A stretch of 64,000 nt of DNA from Vogesella margarita (lineage in GTDB: Bacteria > Pseudomonadota > Gammaproteobacteria > Burkholderiales > Chromobacteriaceae): NCBI RefSeq assembly GCF_028548475.1, contig NZ_JAQQLE010000001.1, forward strand, positions 310,001-374,000, in the 5' to 3' direction. The notes beneath the pieces were generated by a model that worked only from the letters and a program-made list of their open reading frames with translations, searched no databases and had not been told where the DNA came from. This document shows positions 13,001-22,393 of the stretch, in pieces; position 1 is the first letter of the stretch, and the number at the start of each line of letters is the position of its first letter. Position numbers and translations under genes: made by a program.

Positions 13001-13225
13001 CGCCCTATCGTGATGACCTCGCTGGCCTTCATCCTGGGTTGCGTGCCGCTGGCGATTTCCAGTGGTGCCGGCTCCGCCAGCCGTCACTCGATCGGTACCG
13101 GCGTGATCGGGGGCATGTTAGCCGCAACCTTCATCGCGGCGCTGTTCATCCCCCTGTTTTTCAAACTGATTATGCAGTGGAGCCAGCGCAAGCCGGCACC
13201 ACAAGGAGAGCAGCATGATGCTTAA
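10097..13225 (+). CDS. RND multidrug efflux transporter, AcrB/MexB (HAE1) type
   Basis: Proton-driven trimeric inner-membrane pump for hydrophobic drugs, 1042 residues. N-terminal [20 protein letters not shown], the membrane-helix-4 proton relay [15 protein letters not shown] (two Asp) and [12 protein letters not shown] in the second half are typical of HAE1 pumps. Two large periplasmic loops follow helices 1 and 7. It begins 15 bp after the adaptor stop, and its end overlaps the channel gene by 11 bp. Regulation is probably by the divergent TetR repressor. Confidence 0.95.
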   Translation: MFSSFFIRRPIFASVLSIVIVLAGFFGMRALPIEQYPQIVPPSVAVTTAYPGASAEVIADTVASPLEQAINGVDDMLYMQSSSASNGRLTINVTFKIGTNPDQASINVNNRVQSVLSSLPEEVRRQSVNVRKQAATFLQVISLYSPDKRYDTLFMSNYALLNVVDELKRIPGVGQVTNFAGKDYAMRVWLRPDRLAQLKLTPSDVATAIREQNAQFAAGKISAEPNAGKPDFTYTITTKGRLTEASEFENIIVRAAADGAKVRLKDVARVELGALGYDFYGKHNGRPSIPIGINLAPGANQLDTAKAVQAKMDELAERFPAGLSYSIPYDTTRFVEVSIQEVITTLMEAMVLVFAVVYLFLQNWRATLIPGLAVPVSIVGTFAGMYMFGYSINTLTLFGMVLAIGIVVDDAIVVLENVERIMMKEGKPPREATIQAMKEVSGPVVAIVLVLCSVFIPVAFMGGIAGQMYKQFAITIAMSVTISGIVALTLTPALCAAMLKSEHQHSNAFFDGFNRLFDRITHRYSSGVAFLIKRSVLALVLFGLLIGASVWLFKLIPSSLAPEEDQGYVISATILPDGAAINRTVDAMDKLDVEIAKNPAVKDVMSFAGFDILSGSNRTNTGVTFITLKPWGERKAPGMSAQAVVGDVFMKGAGIKEGLVLAFNPPPISGMSSTGGFEAYVQNRAGASAGELAAQAQALMMAAAKRPELAGVQSTFSANVPQVNVQLDREKAKALGVPIDDVFDTMQSTFGALYVNDFNKFGRIFTVQLQSEAEFRKSVDNLRTVFVRAQNGQMIPLSSLVTVEQTTGPEIVERYNAFPSAKLVGGPAPGYSSGEALAVMEQLAKETLPDGYTLAWTGSAFQEKSTGGASSTVFVIALVMVFLILAAQYERWTLPIAVLTAVPFAVFGALVANWLRGLENDIYFQVALVTLIGLAAKNAILIVEFAVLKMEEGRSLAEAAVEAAKLRFRPIVMTSLAFILGCVPLAISSGAGSASRHSIGTGVIGGMLAATFIAALFIPLFFKLIMQWSQRKPAPQGEQHDA

Positions 13226-14600
13226 GCAAGCGCTGTTGCCAATGCTGGTTGCCGCCACGCTGTCGGCGTGCGCGGCGGTCGGCCCGGACTACCAGCGTCC
13301 GCAGCTGGACATGCCGCAGGCTGCGGCCAACGTGGCGCCGGTCGCCGGCGACTGGTGGCGCAGTTTCGGGGATCCGGTGCTGGATGCGATGATAGACGAG
13401 TCGCTGCGCTACAACCGTGATCTGGTGCAGGCCGCGGCGCGGGTGGAAGAAGCCGCCGCCGCCGCCGGCGTGGCGCGTGCCGGCCTGCTGCCGCAGGTCA
13501 GCGCCAGCGCCGGCAGCGGCCGCAGCCAGACCTCGGCCTACAGCAGCGGTGGTGGCGCACTGGTCGACAGCCGCCAGGCCGGGCTGACCGCCAGCTGGGA
13601 GCTGGACCTGTGGGGCAAGCTGCGCCGCGAACGCGAGGCGGCGCTGGCCGACGTCAGCGCCAGCGAACGCTCGCTGGCCGCGCTCAGACTGTCGCTGGGC
13701 AGCCAGGTGGCCAAGAGCTACTTCCAGCTCGCCAGCTACGACGCCCAGCTCGCCAGCGCCCGCGCCACGCTGCAAAGCCGCGAGGAGTCGCTGCAGCTGC
13801 GCCGCAAACGCTTCAACGGCGGCATGACTTCCGAGCTGGAGCTGCGCCAGGCCGAGGCCGAGGCCGCCAGTGCGCGCGCCACCGTACCGCAGCTGGCACA
13901 GGCGGTGACGCAGACCGAACACGCGCTGGCGGTGCTGCTGGGCCGCTCGCCGCGTGACATTGCGGCCAACCTTGGCCGCGGCAAGACCTTGTCGGCGCTG
14001 GCCGAGCCGGAGCAGATCCCGTCCGGCCTGCCGTCCGACCTGCTGCTGCGCCGTGCCGACGTGGCGGCGGCGGAAGCCAGCCTGGTCGCGGCCAATGCCC
14101 GCATCGGCGTCGCCCGCGCCGCCTACTTCCCGAGCATCAGCCTGTCGGCCGGCATCGGCAGCGCCAGCACCGCGCTGACCGACCTGTTCAGCGGCCCGGC
14201 GCAGACCTGGAACTTCGCGGCCAACCTTGCCGCGCCGATCTTCAACGCCGGCCGCATCGCCGCCGGTGTCGATGCAGCCAACGCGCGCCAGAAACAGGCG
14301 CTGGCAGTGTACGAGAAGACGGTGCAGCAGGCGTTTGCCGACACGCTGGACGCGATGTCGGCGGTCAGCACCACGCGCGACACCGAACAGGCGCAGCTGC
14401 AGCAGCTGGCATCGCTGCGCGAGGCGCTGCGCCTGGCACGGCTCCGCTACGACAACGGCTACTCCAGCTATCTGGACGTGCTGGACGCCGAACGCGGCGT
14501 GTTCCAGGTGGAGCAGGCGCTATCCAGCGCCCGCCTCGCGCGGCTGTCGGCGGTGGTGTCGCTGTACGCGGCGCTGGGTGGCGGCTGGCAGGGCAGTTGA
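13215..14600 (+). CDS. Outer-membrane efflux lipoprotein (NodT/OprM family)
   Basis: TolC-like exit duct of the tripartite pump, 461 residues. The N-terminus [19 protein letters not shown] carries a lipobox (LSAC). Family blocks include [41 protein letters not shown] and the repeat of that fold in the second half ([26 protein letters not shown]). The start at 13215 lies inside the end of the pump gene. An exact dispersed-repeat copy (13961-13973) encodes A-A-N-L, and a near-copy occurs at 14216. A bidirectional terminator follows. Confidence 0.95.
   Translation: MMLKQALLPMLVAATLSACAAVGPDYQRPQLDMPQAAANVAPVAGDWWRSFGDPVLDAMIDESLRYNRDLVQAAARVEEAAAAAGVARAGLLPQVSASAGSGRSQTSAYSSGGGALVDSRQAGLTASWELDLWGKLRREREAALADVSASERSLAALRLSLGSQVAKSYFQLASYDAQLASARATLQSREESLQLRRKRFNGGMTSELELRQAEAEAASARATVPQLAQAVTQTEHALAVLLGRSPRDIAANLGRGKTLSALAEPEQIPSGLPSDLLLRRADVAAAEASLVAANARIGVARAAYFPSISLSAGIGSASTALTDLFSGPAQTWNFAANLAAPIFNAGRIAAGVDAANARQKQALAVYEKTVQQAFADTLDAMSAVSTTRDTEQAQLQQLASLREALRLARLRYDNGYSSYLDVLDAERGVFQVEQALSSARLARLSAVVSLYAALGGGWQGS
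13961..13973 (-). repeat. 13-bp dispersed repeat, copy in the efflux channel gene
   Basis: Exact copy; the coding strand reads I-A-A-N-L-G here. A second near-copy with one mismatch (CGCGGCCAACCTT) lies at 14216-14228. Confidence 0.85.
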
Positions 14601-14618
14601 TCCTGCAAACCACAATGC

Positions 14619-14651
14619 AAAAAGCCCGGATCAGTCGATCCGGGCTTTTTT
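14619..14651. terminator. Bidirectional terminator between the pump operon and fnr
   Basis: Stem AAAAAGCCCGGATC with GATCCGGGCTTTTT around a four-base loop. The A-run and T-run on the two sides let it end transcription from either strand. It lies 18 bp after the channel gene and 19 bp after the fnr stop. Confidence 0.9.
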
Positions 14652-14670
14652 GTTTGCTGGCGCGGCGGGC

Positions 14671-15417
14671 TTAGCCGGCGCTGTTGGCCTGCGAGCAGCC
14701 GGCCACCAGGGCCTTCAGCTCTTCCGGGCGGACCAGCTGGATGTGCTTGTGATCGACCAGGATCCAGCCCTGCTGCTGGAATTTCGACAGCGTGCGGCTG
14801 ACGGTTTCCAGTTTCAGGCCGAGGAAGCTGCCGATCTCCTCGCGGCTCATGCGCAGGATGAAATCGTTGGCCGCAAAGCCTCGGCTGGCCAGGCGCTGCG
14901 ACAGGTTGAGCAGGAAGGCGGCGAGGCGCTCTTCCGCTTTCATATTGCCCAGCAGCAGCATCACCGACTGGTCGCGCACGATCTCTCGGCTCATTAGGCG
15001 GAAGAAGTGGTGTTGCAGGCTGGGGATGTCGCGCCCCAGGCTTTCCATGCGGCTGAACGGCAGCTCGCACACCTCGCTGTCCTCCAGCGCGATGGCGTCG
15101 CAACCGTGAGTGTTGGAGGAAATGCCGTCCAGCCCCATCAGCTCGCCGGACATGTGGAAACCGGTCACCTGCTCGCGGCCGTCCTGGCTGGAAACGCAGG
15201 TCTTGAAATAGCCGGTGCGTACCGCGTATAAAGAACGGAAGCCCTCACCGCTGCGGAACAGGTACTCGCCGCGCTTGAAACGGCGGCTCTGACGGATAAC
15301 GGCATCCAGCTGCGCCATCTCGTCACGGTTCAGCCCCACCGGCAGGCACAATTCACGCAGGCTGCAGTTGGAACAAGTGACTTTCAGCGAATGCAGGGGG
15401 GAGGACAGATCGTTCAT
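14671..15417 (-). CDS. fnr: Fnr oxygen-sensing transcription regulator
   Basis: Switches on anaerobic genes when its [4Fe-4S] cluster is intact. It has 248 residues. Cluster ligands are Cys15, Cys18 and Cys24 at the N-terminus (CSNCSLRELC) plus an internal Cys106 (THGCDAI), matching the four ligands of E. coli Fnr. The cAMP-like beta-roll comes next, then the DNA helix EEIGSFLGLKLETVSRTLSKF with the E-x-x-S-R contact residues. It is divergent from hemN, and an FNR box in the shared gap suggests both autoregulation and control of hemN. Confidence 0.95.
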   Translation of the reverse strand: MNDLSSPLHSLKVTCSNCSLRELCLPVGLNRDEMAQLDAVIRQSRRFKRGEYLFRSGEGFRSLYAVRTGYFKTCVSSQDGREQVTGFHMSGELMGLDGISSNTHGCDAIALEDSEVCELPFSRMESLGRDIPSLQHHFFRLMSREIVRDQSVMLLLGNMKAEERLAAFLLNLSQRLASRGFAANDFILRMSREEIGSFLGLKLETVSRTLSKFQQQGWILVDHKHIQLVRPEELKALVAGCSQANSAG

Positions 15418-15452
15418 ACCGAGAGTCGATTTCCAGGGACAGATGAGCTTGC

Positions 15453-15466
15453 TTGATGAGCGTCAA
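15453..15466. promoter_or_regulatory. FNR box between fnr and hemN
   Basis: TTGATGAGCGTCAA matches the consensus TTGAT-N4-ATCAA at nine of ten positions. Its centre is about 70 bp before the hemN start and 42 bp before the fnr start. This suits class II activation of hemN and feedback on fnr. Confidence 0.75.
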
Positions 15467-15528
15467 TGCAGATCAAGGCGTAATTGCGCAAATTTACCAG
15501 TCCCCCACCAGATTTCCAATCAAAATAT

Positions 15529-16938
15529 ATGATGGCTGCTCATTCTGCATTTATCCCGACCCAATGTGTTTTCGACCGGACCCTGATCGAAACACTGGAA
15601 GGGTCCGGTCCGCGTTATACCTCCTATCCTACCGCCGACCGCTTTCACGCGGGTTTCGGGGTGAGTGATTATGAGCATTGCCTGGCGCAGCGCGCCATCG
15701 GGGCAAACCATCGCGGCATTTCGCTGTACGTCCACATCCCGTTCTGCAACACCATCTGCTACTACTGCGGCTGCAACAAGATCATCACCAAGGACAAGAG
15801 CCGCGCCGACGCCTACCTCGACTACCTGGAAAAGGAAATCGCGCTGGTGGCGGAAAAGCTTGGCTGCCGCGAGAAGGTGATCCAGCTGCACTTCGGCGGC
15901 GGCACGCCGACCTTCCTGTCCGATGCGCAGCTGGACCGGGTGATGGGCGTCATCAACCGCTACTTCGAACTGCTGCCGGAAGGCGAGTTCTCCATCGAGA
16001 TCGACCCGCGCAAGGTTGGCCGCGACACCGTGCTCCATCTCGGCCGGCTCGGCTTCAACCGCATGAGCGTCGGCATCCAGGACTTCGATCCGGCGGTGCA
16101 GCAGGCGGTGAACCGCATCCAGAGCGAGGAAGAAACCCGGCTGGTGATCGACGCCGCGCGCGAGGCCGGCTTCAAGTCGGTGAGCGTGGACCTGATCTAC
16201 GGCCTGCCGCTGCAGACCGCGCACTCGCTGGAAAGCACCGTCAACAAGGTGATCGCGATGTCGCCGGACCGCATCGCGCTGTACAACTACGCGCATCTGC
16301 CGACCGTGTTCAAGCCGCAGCGCCGCATCAACGAGGCCGATCTGCCGTCCAGCGCCACCAAGCTCGACATCCTGCAGAACTCCGTTCAGCAGCTGAGCGA
16401 TGCCGGCTACGTGTTCATCGGCATGGACCACTTTGCCAAGCCCGGTGATGAACTGACGCGCGCGCTGGAGCAGGGTCGCCTGCAGCGCAATTTCCAGGGC
16501 TACTCCACCCACGCCGATTGCGACATGATCGGCTTTGGCGTGTCGTCGATCGGCAAGGTCGGCCCCTGTTACAGCCAGAACGAAAAGGACATCGACGCCT
16601 ACTACGCGGCGCTGGATGCCGGCCACCTGCCGGTGATGCGCGGCATGACGCTGACCCAGGACGACATCCTGCGCCGTAGCGTGATCCAGGCGCTGATGTG
16701 CCGCTTCTCGCTGTCGGTGGAGGCGATCGAGCAGACCTTCGCCATCAACTTCGCCGACTACTTCGCCGACGAGCTGCCGAAGATCCGCGAATTCCAGCAG
16801 ATGGGCCTGCTGCACTTCGACGGCGACTTCCTGATGGTGGAGCCGAAGGGGCGCTTCCTGATCCGCAATATCGCGATGGCGTTCGACCGCCACCTGCGCG
16901 AGCGCGAAACGCACGCGCGCTATTCGAAGACCATCTGA
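15529..16938 (+). CDS. hemN: Oxygen-independent coproporphyrinogen III oxidase
   Basis: Radical-SAM enzyme that decarboxylates coproporphyrinogen III to protoporphyrinogen IX without oxygen, a late cytosolic heme step. It has 469 residues. The SAM cluster motif C-x3-C-x2-C is CNTICYYCGC at about residues 60-70, followed by HFGGGTPTFL; GSGPRYTSYPTADRF near the N-terminus is diagnostic. The start at 15529 (or the next ATG at 15532) aligns with family N-termini; no clear ribosome site is visible. The open frame continues to 15484, but the added residues look unrelated. Regulated by Fnr, judging from the upstream box. Confidence 0.95.
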   Translation: MMAAHSAFIPTQCVFDRTLIETLEGSGPRYTSYPTADRFHAGFGVSDYEHCLAQRAIGANHRGISLYVHIPFCNTICYYCGCNKIITKDKSRADAYLDYLEKEIALVAEKLGCREKVIQLHFGGGTPTFLSDAQLDRVMGVINRYFELLPEGEFSIEIDPRKVGRDTVLHLGRLGFNRMSVGIQDFDPAVQQAVNRIQSEEETRLVIDAAREAGFKSVSVDLIYGLPLQTAHSLESTVNKVIAMSPDRIALYNYAHLPTVFKPQRRINEADLPSSATKLDILQNSVQQLSDAGYVFIGMDHFAKPGDELTRALEQGRLQRNFQGYSTHADCDMIGFGVSSIGKVGPCYSQNEKDIDAYYAALDAGHLPVMRGMTLTQDDILRRSVIQALMCRFSLSVEAIEQTFAINFADYFADELPKIREFQQMGLLHFDGDFLMVEPKGRFLIRNIAMAFDRHLRERETHARYSKTI

Positions 16939-16973
16939 CCCGCGCCGCACAGGCGGCGGGACGACAGGCACAC

Positions 16974-17005
16974 AAGGTTGGCCGCAGCGATGCGGCCAAC
17001 CTTTT
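16974..17005 (+). terminator. hemN terminator built from two inverted 13-bp repeats
   Basis: Exact copies at 16974-16986 and, inverted, 16991-17003 form a perfect 13-bp stem with a four-base loop (GCGA), followed by a short T-run that overlaps the last stem bases. It lies 35 bp after hemN. Neisseria uptake sequences are known to be used as terminators in just this paired form. Confidence 0.85.
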
Positions 17006-17114
17006 TGCTTTTATATAGGTTGCGGCGGTGCGGACGAGGATGGCCATGCGGTCTGCCTGCCATACAGGGATCAGCTAGCGCTCGCTCCGTTATTTCTGCG
17101 TCGCCGCCGGACGC

Positions 17115-17139
17115 AAAAAAGCCCGCCAGAGGCGGGCTT
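17115..17139 (-). terminator. Terminator after the alanine symporter gene
   Basis: On the minus strand AAGCCCGCC and GGCGGGCTT pair around a three-base loop and are followed by T-rich sequence (six T in all). It lies 27 bp after the symporter stop. Confidence 0.9.
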
Positions 17140-17148
17140 GCTCGGGAC

Positions 17149-17161
17149 AAGGTTGGCCGCA
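17149..17161 (+). repeat. 13-bp dispersed repeat between alsT stop and its terminator
   Basis: Exact AAGGTTGGCCGCA, intergenic, in the 3' untranslated part of the symporter transcript. Confidence 0.85.
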
Positions 17162-17165
17162 AGGC

Positions 17166-18587
<1,422 letters not shown>

Positions 18588-18889
18588 TCGTGCTCCTAAT
18601 ACATGTCGAGCGCAACGCGGCCGGCCGCGCTTGTGGCGGTGCCGGCGACATCAACGGGCTCTGGGTGTTGTTTGGACAATCGCCGCTCAGGCGGTCTTGT
18701 TGTACCGGTTCGCCGGCGCAGATTGGCGCTGGCGGGGCGGCATGATAGCGTAAATTGCGACGGGAGTGTGTTCGTTTTCGATGATTTATGGCGGGAAAAA
18801 CCCTTTTTGCCGGCGGGTTTCCGGTGTTTTTGATTCGATTTGATTGAAATCGAACTTAAACGAATGTCGGCGGTGCGGCCGCCGTGGCG
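18588..18889. other. Intergenic region upstream of alsT
   Basis: 302 bp without a convincing gene. It must hold the alsT promoter. An inverted repeat TTCGATTT-N5-AAATCGAA at 18834-18854 could be an operator or the weak end signal of the DUF2798 gene; it has no T-run. Nothing else recognised. Confidence 0.4.
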
Positions 18890-19117
18890 TCAGGGACCGA
18901 CGTAGCGCAGCAGCAGGCGGCGTACGCGCGGCGCCCCGACCAGCACCAGCGGGAAGGCGCAGCCCCACGCCAGCAGCCAGGCGCGCAGCCAGCGGCCGAC
19001 GAAGCCGGCGTCGATGCCGGTGTTGACCGCGGTGAGGATGCCCGACATCAGGAAGGCCATGTAGCAGGACATCAGCAGGGCGAACAGCAGGGCGTGCTTG
19101 CGGGAGGGGATGGACAT
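18890..19117 (-). CDS. DUF2798 small membrane protein
   Basis: 75 residues with two predicted membrane helices (about 8-30 and 45-65). The pattern ALLMSCYMAFLMSGILTAVNTG followed by GRWLRAWLLAW and FPLVLVGAPRVRRL matches the DUF2798 family. Its biochemical function is unknown. It lies 95 bp downstream of nsrR on the same strand, so it may share its expression. Confidence 0.8.
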   Translation of the reverse strand: MSIPSRKHALLFALLMSCYMAFLMSGILTAVNTGIDAGFVGRWLRAWLLAWGCAFPLVLVGAPRVRRLLLRYVGP

Positions 19118-19212
19118 GGCGGGCTCGCTACGGTGGTGGGTAGCGTAGTTTATAGAATGTAAAGCAGCTTGACCAATATGCCGCCGCTTCAGGCGCCGCC
19201 GTCAGCGCGTGC

Positions 19213-19662
19213 TCAGGCCTGAGCGCGCGGCGACATGCGGTGCAGGATGGCGATGGCCTGGCTGGTTGGCGTGCGCACCGCATCGGCCAGCGTGTAGCGG
19301 TCCAGCGCGCTGAAAAAGGCCTGCAGCGCCTCGTCCAGCATCCCTTTCAGCTGGCAGCTGCCGCGCAGCTGGCAAGGTGGCTCGGCACAGTCGATCAGCT
19401 CGGTGACGCCTTCCAGCTGGCGGATCACCTGTCCCAGCCGGTAAAGGTTGGCCGCACGCGCCAGCGCGAGGCCGCCGCCCTTGCCGCGGGTGGTGACCAG
19501 CCAGCCCTGCTGCGACATGAAGTGCACCACCTTGACCAGATGGTTGCGCGACACGGCAAAGCGCTCGGCGATCTCGCCGATGGTGACCGGCGCCGCGCGC
19601 GGCTCGTCGGTGAGGTACATCAGGACTCGCAGGCCAAGGTCGGTGAAGTGGGTCAGTTGCAT
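19213..19662 (-). CDS. nsrR: Rrf2-family nitric-oxide-sensing repressor NsrR
   Basis: Iron-sulfur repressor of NO-defence genes, 149 residues. The Rrf2 winged helix is at the N-terminus (MQLTHFTDLGLRVLMYL), and the cluster ligands Cys92, Cys97 and Cys103 (CAEPPCQLRGSC) show the C-x4-C-x5-C spacing of NsrR rather than the IscR spacing. It lies 51 bp after hmp, its expected main target. An exact dispersed-repeat copy (19444-19456) encodes A-A-N-L next to the wing. Confidence 0.93.
   Translation of the reverse strand: MQLTHFTDLGLRVLMYLTDEPRAAPVTIGEIAERFAVSRNHLVKVVHFMSQQGWLVTTRGKGGGLALARAANLYRLGQVIRQLEGVTELIDCAEPPCQLRGSCQLKGMLDEALQAFFSALDRYTLADAVRTPTSQAIAILHRMSPRAQA
19444..19456 (+). repeat. 13-bp dispersed repeat, copy in nsrR
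   Basis: Exact copy, antisense to nsrR; the coding strand reads R-A-A-N-L-Y. Confidence 0.85.
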
Positions 19663-19678
19663 GCAGGGGTATCCGGGT

Positions 19679-19705
19679 AAAAGCGGGCCGCCGTTGCGGC
19701 CCGCT
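19679..19705 (-). terminator. Probable terminator between hmp and nsrR
   Basis: On the minus strand AGCGGGCCGC pairs with GCGGCCCGCT around a four-base loop, followed by only four T. It begins 8 bp after the hmp stop and probably lets some transcription continue into nsrR. Confidence 0.55.
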
Positions 19706-19713
19706 GTGCGCGA

Positions 19714-20922
19714 TTATAGCGCGGTGCCACCGGTGCCGAAGGCCTCGGCGTGAATGCGCACGGCATCGACGCCCAGCGCCAGCAGCGCCTGCTGCTGCGC
19801 CTGCATGAACGGCAGCGGGCCGCACAGGTAGTAGTCGGCGTCGGCGACGATCATGTCCGCCGTCAGTGCGAGGCGACCGGCGTGGTGGTAGTGCACGCCC
19901 GGCTGGTCCTCGGCGCGCGGCGCCTCATAGTAGATGCGGCTGTCCAGCTGCGGATACTCGGCCGCCAGATTGGCGACGTGCTGGCGGAAGGCGTGCACGC
20001 TGCCGTCGCGGCAGGCGTGCAGGAAGCGGATGCTGCGCGGGCTGTTCTGTTGCAGCAGCTGCTCCAGCATCGCCAGCAGCGGGGTGATGCCGACGCCGCC
20101 GCTGATCAGCACCACCGGCGTGCTGCGCTCCTGGTGCAGGAAGAAGTCGCCCATCGGTGGTGCCAGGTCCAGCAGCGCGCCGGCCTCGATCGCGTCGTGC
20201 AGCACGTTGGACACCATGCCCGCCGGACGGCTGTCGTCGCCGGCCTCGCGCTTCACCGAGATGCGCAGCGCCGTGCCGCCGGGCGCGGCCGACAGGCTGT
20301 ACTGCCGCGGCTGCATCATGCCCAGTTCCGGCACCGCCAGCCGCACCGACACGTACTGCCCAGGCAGGTAGTCCGGCAGCGCGCCGCCGTCGGCCGGCTG
20401 CAGATAGAAGGAGGTGATTTCGGCGCTCTCAACCACCTTGCGGCCAACCTTGAACGCGCGCCAGCCGCTCCAGCCGCCGCGCTGGGTGGCCGCCTGCTGG
20501 TACAGCTTGTTTTCTTCTGCGATCAGGATGTCGGCCAGCTGGCCGTAGGCGGCGGCCCAGGCGGCGATCAGCTCGTCGCTGGCGGCGTCGCCCAGCACCT
20601 CGCGGATCGAGGCCAGCAGGTGGCCGCCGACGATAGGGTAGTGCTCGGCGCGGATGCCCAGGCTGGCGTGCTTGTTGGCCACCAGGGTCAGTACCGGTGC
20701 CAGCACCGACGGATCGTCAATGTGTTCGGCGTAGGCGGCCACCGCCATCGCCAGCGCCTGTTGCTGGCTGCCGGCCTGCTGGTGACCCTGGTTGAAGATC
20801 TGCTTCAGTTCCGGATTGTGCTGGAACATGCGGGCGTAGAAGTGGCGGGTGAGGGTGACGCCGTGTTGTTTCAGGACGGGAGCGGTGGCCTTGACCAGTT
20901 GACGGGTGTGCTGATCCAGCAT
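19714..20922 (-). CDS. hmp: Flavohemoprotein, nitric oxide dioxygenase
   Basis: Detoxifies NO to nitrate with O2 and NAD(P)H. It has 402 residues. The globin domain (1-140) has proximal His85 (NKHASLGI) and distal Tyr29/Gln53. The ferredoxin-reductase half has RQYSLS for FAD at about 206 and GGVGITPLLAML for NAD(P)H at about 270. It is followed by nsrR, and NsrR-type sites lie upstream. A dispersed-repeat copy (20439-20451) falls exactly in the linker between the globin and reductase domains, as codons for K-V-G-R-K. Confidence 0.96.
   Translation of the reverse strand: MLDQHTRQLVKATAPVLKQHGVTLTRHFYARMFQHNPELKQIFNQGHQQAGSQQQALAMAVAAYAEHIDDPSVLAPVLTLVANKHASLGIRAEHYPIVGGHLLASIREVLGDAASDELIAAWAAAYGQLADILIAEENKLYQQAATQRGGWSGWRAFKVGRKVVESAEITSFYLQPADGGALPDYLPGQYVSVRLAVPELGMMQPRQYSLSAAPGGTALRISVKREAGDDSRPAGMVSNVLHDAIEAGALLDLAPPMGDFFLHQERSTPVVLISGGVGITPLLAMLEQLLQQNSPRSIRFLHACRDGSVHAFRQHVANLAAEYPQLDSRIYYEAPRAEDQPGVHYHHAGRLALTADMIVADADYYLCGPLPFMQAQQQALLALGVDAVRIHAEAFGTGGTAL
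20439..20451 (-). repeat. 13-bp dispersed repeat, copy in hmp interdomain linker
   Basis: Exact copy in the coding sense, read K-V-G-R-K at about residues 158-162, between the two hmp domains. Confidence 0.85.
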
Positions 20923-20937
20923 TGTGATTTCCTTTTA

Positions 20938-20960
20938 ATGTTGTGTAAAAAATACATGTT
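20938..20960 (-). promoter_or_regulatory. Candidate NsrR operator upstream of hmp (one good half-site)
   Basis: The half AAATACATGTT (20950-20960) matches the conserved half of NsrR sites. The opposite half fits at only about five of eleven positions. It lies 16 bp before the hmp start. Confidence 0.45.
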
Positions 20961-21040
20961 TTTGCGCGCAAGCGGCGATACGCGGCCAACGTTCGGGCCG
21001 GAGGTGGGCGGTGGCGAACGCGGCGGGACAGGCTGGCTTA

Positions 21041-21065
21041 AAACATGTACAAATAATACATGTTT
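21041..21065. promoter_or_regulatory. NsrR-type operator, symmetric
   Basis: AAACATGTA and TACATGTTT are perfect 9-bp complements separated by 7 bp. The overall 8+7+8 geometry and AT-rich centre match the NsrR consensus. It lies about 30 bp before the 71-residue membrane protein gene and about 120 bp before the divergent hmp gene. Confidence 0.65.
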
Positions 21066-21095
21066 AATTCCATCGTGTCAGCCCCGGAGCCCCTC

Positions 21096-21311
21096 ATGTC
21101 GCACACCATCGAAACCATCGCCCGCCGCGCCGCCGTCACCGCCCTGCTGCTGTTCGGCATCTGTCTGTATCTGGCCTACCAGGAAAGCGTGCCGCTGGCG
21201 CTGGGCTGGGTCATCGCCTCCCACCTGCTGCTGACGCTGTCGGCCGGGGTGTTCAAGCTGTCGGTGGTGGTGGTGATGGCCTGCCGTCACGGCCGACGCC
21301 ATGCAGTGTGA
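21096..21311 (+). CDS. Small two-helix membrane protein of unknown function
   Basis: 71 residues, beginning MSHTIETIARR, with two hydrophobic helices (about 13-28 and 36-62) and a basic tail ending CRHGRRHAV. I do not recognise the family. The ATG at 21096 follows CGGAG; an ATG at 21060 in the same frame lies inside the NsrR-type operator and is unlikely. It is divergent from hmp and directly behind a symmetric NsrR-type site, so a link to nitric-oxide stress is likely, but this is inferred from position only. Confidence 0.65.
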   Translation: MSHTIETIARRAAVTALLLFGICLYLAYQESVPLALGWVIASHLLLTLSAGVFKLSVVVVMACRHGRRHAV

Positions 21312-21495
21312 TTTTTCATGCTTCTATGTGTGCCATGCAGCGGTAGCCGAGTTGGTCTATTTTGTTAGTTTTGCTATCAAATTGACTGGTTTATTGGTGA
21401 AATTTACAATCAAATAATTATGCCAAAACTGAACCGTCCGAATGGCCCGGCTGAAAAAGAGCGAACCCGTAGTGCACACACGAAAAAGTAAAGAA

Positions 21496-22179
21496 ATGAA
21501 TCTGGACGACATCAAGGCGCAGTTGGCCGCAACCGATTTTTTTGCCGACCAGCCCCCCGTGGTTTTGGACAGAGTGATCGACCATGCCATTTCCTTGCGC
21601 GTGCGCAAGGGTGAATACGTGTTTCAGGAAGGACAGACCGTGTCCGCCATCTACCTGGTGGTCAGCGGTCGTTTGCAGGCGCACGTCTCGGACAGCGCCA
21701 ACCGCAAGTACGTACTGATGTTCAACAATCCCGGGGAGCTGATGGGCGAGGTGTCCTACCTCGACGGCGGCCCCTGTGCCTGGAGCGCGATGGCGGAAGA
21801 GGACTGTCTGCTGTTCAAGTTCAACCGCCAGGACCTGATCAGCATTTTCGGCACCGCCGACGGCCTGCCCAGCGACTCGGTCCGCAACCGGATCCTGGTG
21901 AGCCTGGCCGGCATGGTGCGCCGCATTTCGGCATCGGCCAAAAGCCTGGCACTGCTGGACGTCTACGGCCGCATCCGTCTGCTGTTCAACGACTACACCG
22001 TGAACCACGATGGCGTGATGCAGCTGCAAAAAACCTTTACCCAGCAGGAAATCGCCGACCAGATCGGCTCCTCGCGCGAGATGGTGGCGCGCATCCTGAA
22101 GGAGCTGGTGTTCGGCCGCTACATCGCCATGGAAAACCGCCGCATCGTGTTGCTGAAGATGCTGCCGGAGAACTTCTGA
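21496..22179 (+). CDS. Crp/Fnr-family transcription regulator
   Basis: 227-residue regulator. The cyclic-nucleotide-type beta-roll has YVFQEGQTVSAIYLVVSGR and GELMGEVSYLDGGP. The C-terminal winged helix has TFTQQEIADQIGSSREMVARILKEL. The N-terminal Cys cluster of Fnr is absent, so it is not an oxygen sensor of that kind. The ligand is unknown; Crp-like cAMP binding or a Dnr/NnrR-like NO role are possible given the NO-defence neighbours. The start at 21496 is preferred to the in-frame ATG at 21442, whose extra residues are unlike the family. Confidence 0.85.
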   Translation: MNLDDIKAQLAATDFFADQPPVVLDRVIDHAISLRVRKGEYVFQEGQTVSAIYLVVSGRLQAHVSDSANRKYVLMFNNPGELMGEVSYLDGGPCAWSAMAEEDCLLFKFNRQDLISIFGTADGLPSDSVRNRILVSLAGMVRRISASAKSLALLDVYGRIRLLFNDYTVNHDGVMQLQKTFTQQEIADQIGSSREMVARILKELVFGRYIAMENRRIVLLKMLPENF

Positions 22180-22325
22180 TCTGGTGCCGCCGCAGAATAC
22201 TGTTCCGCGGCGCCAGTTAAGTCTTCATTGTGGATTGCCTGTCGTGGCAATTGGTACTGGAACGTCGTTCATCATGGTGCGAACGCGGCAGATAGCTGCA
22301 AGCTGACGTAGCCACCGCCACGGCA

Positions 22326-22338
22326 AAGGTTGGCCGCA
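22326..22338 (+). repeat. 13-bp dispersed repeat downstream of udk
   Basis: Exact intergenic copy that touches the T-run of the udk terminator. Confidence 0.85.
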
Positions 22339-22373
22339 AAAAAAGGGCGTGTCTCCGACGGAGACACGCCCTT
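22338..22373 (-). terminator. Terminator after udk
   Basis: On the minus strand AAGGGCGTGTCTCC and GGAGACACGCCCTT pair perfectly (14 bp) around a three-base loop, followed by T. It lies 20 bp after the udk stop. Confidence 0.92.
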
Positions 22374-22393
22374 GTCGCGTGTGCGCTGGAGGC

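Noticed and set aside
10103-13087. Open frame of 994 codons antisense to the first RND pump
   Set aside because: Same shadow character; the plus strand encodes a full-length, motif-complete pump.
15484-15528. Longer hemN start at 15484
   Set aside because: The 15 added residues have no family similarity and would lie on the predicted promoter downstream of the FNR box.
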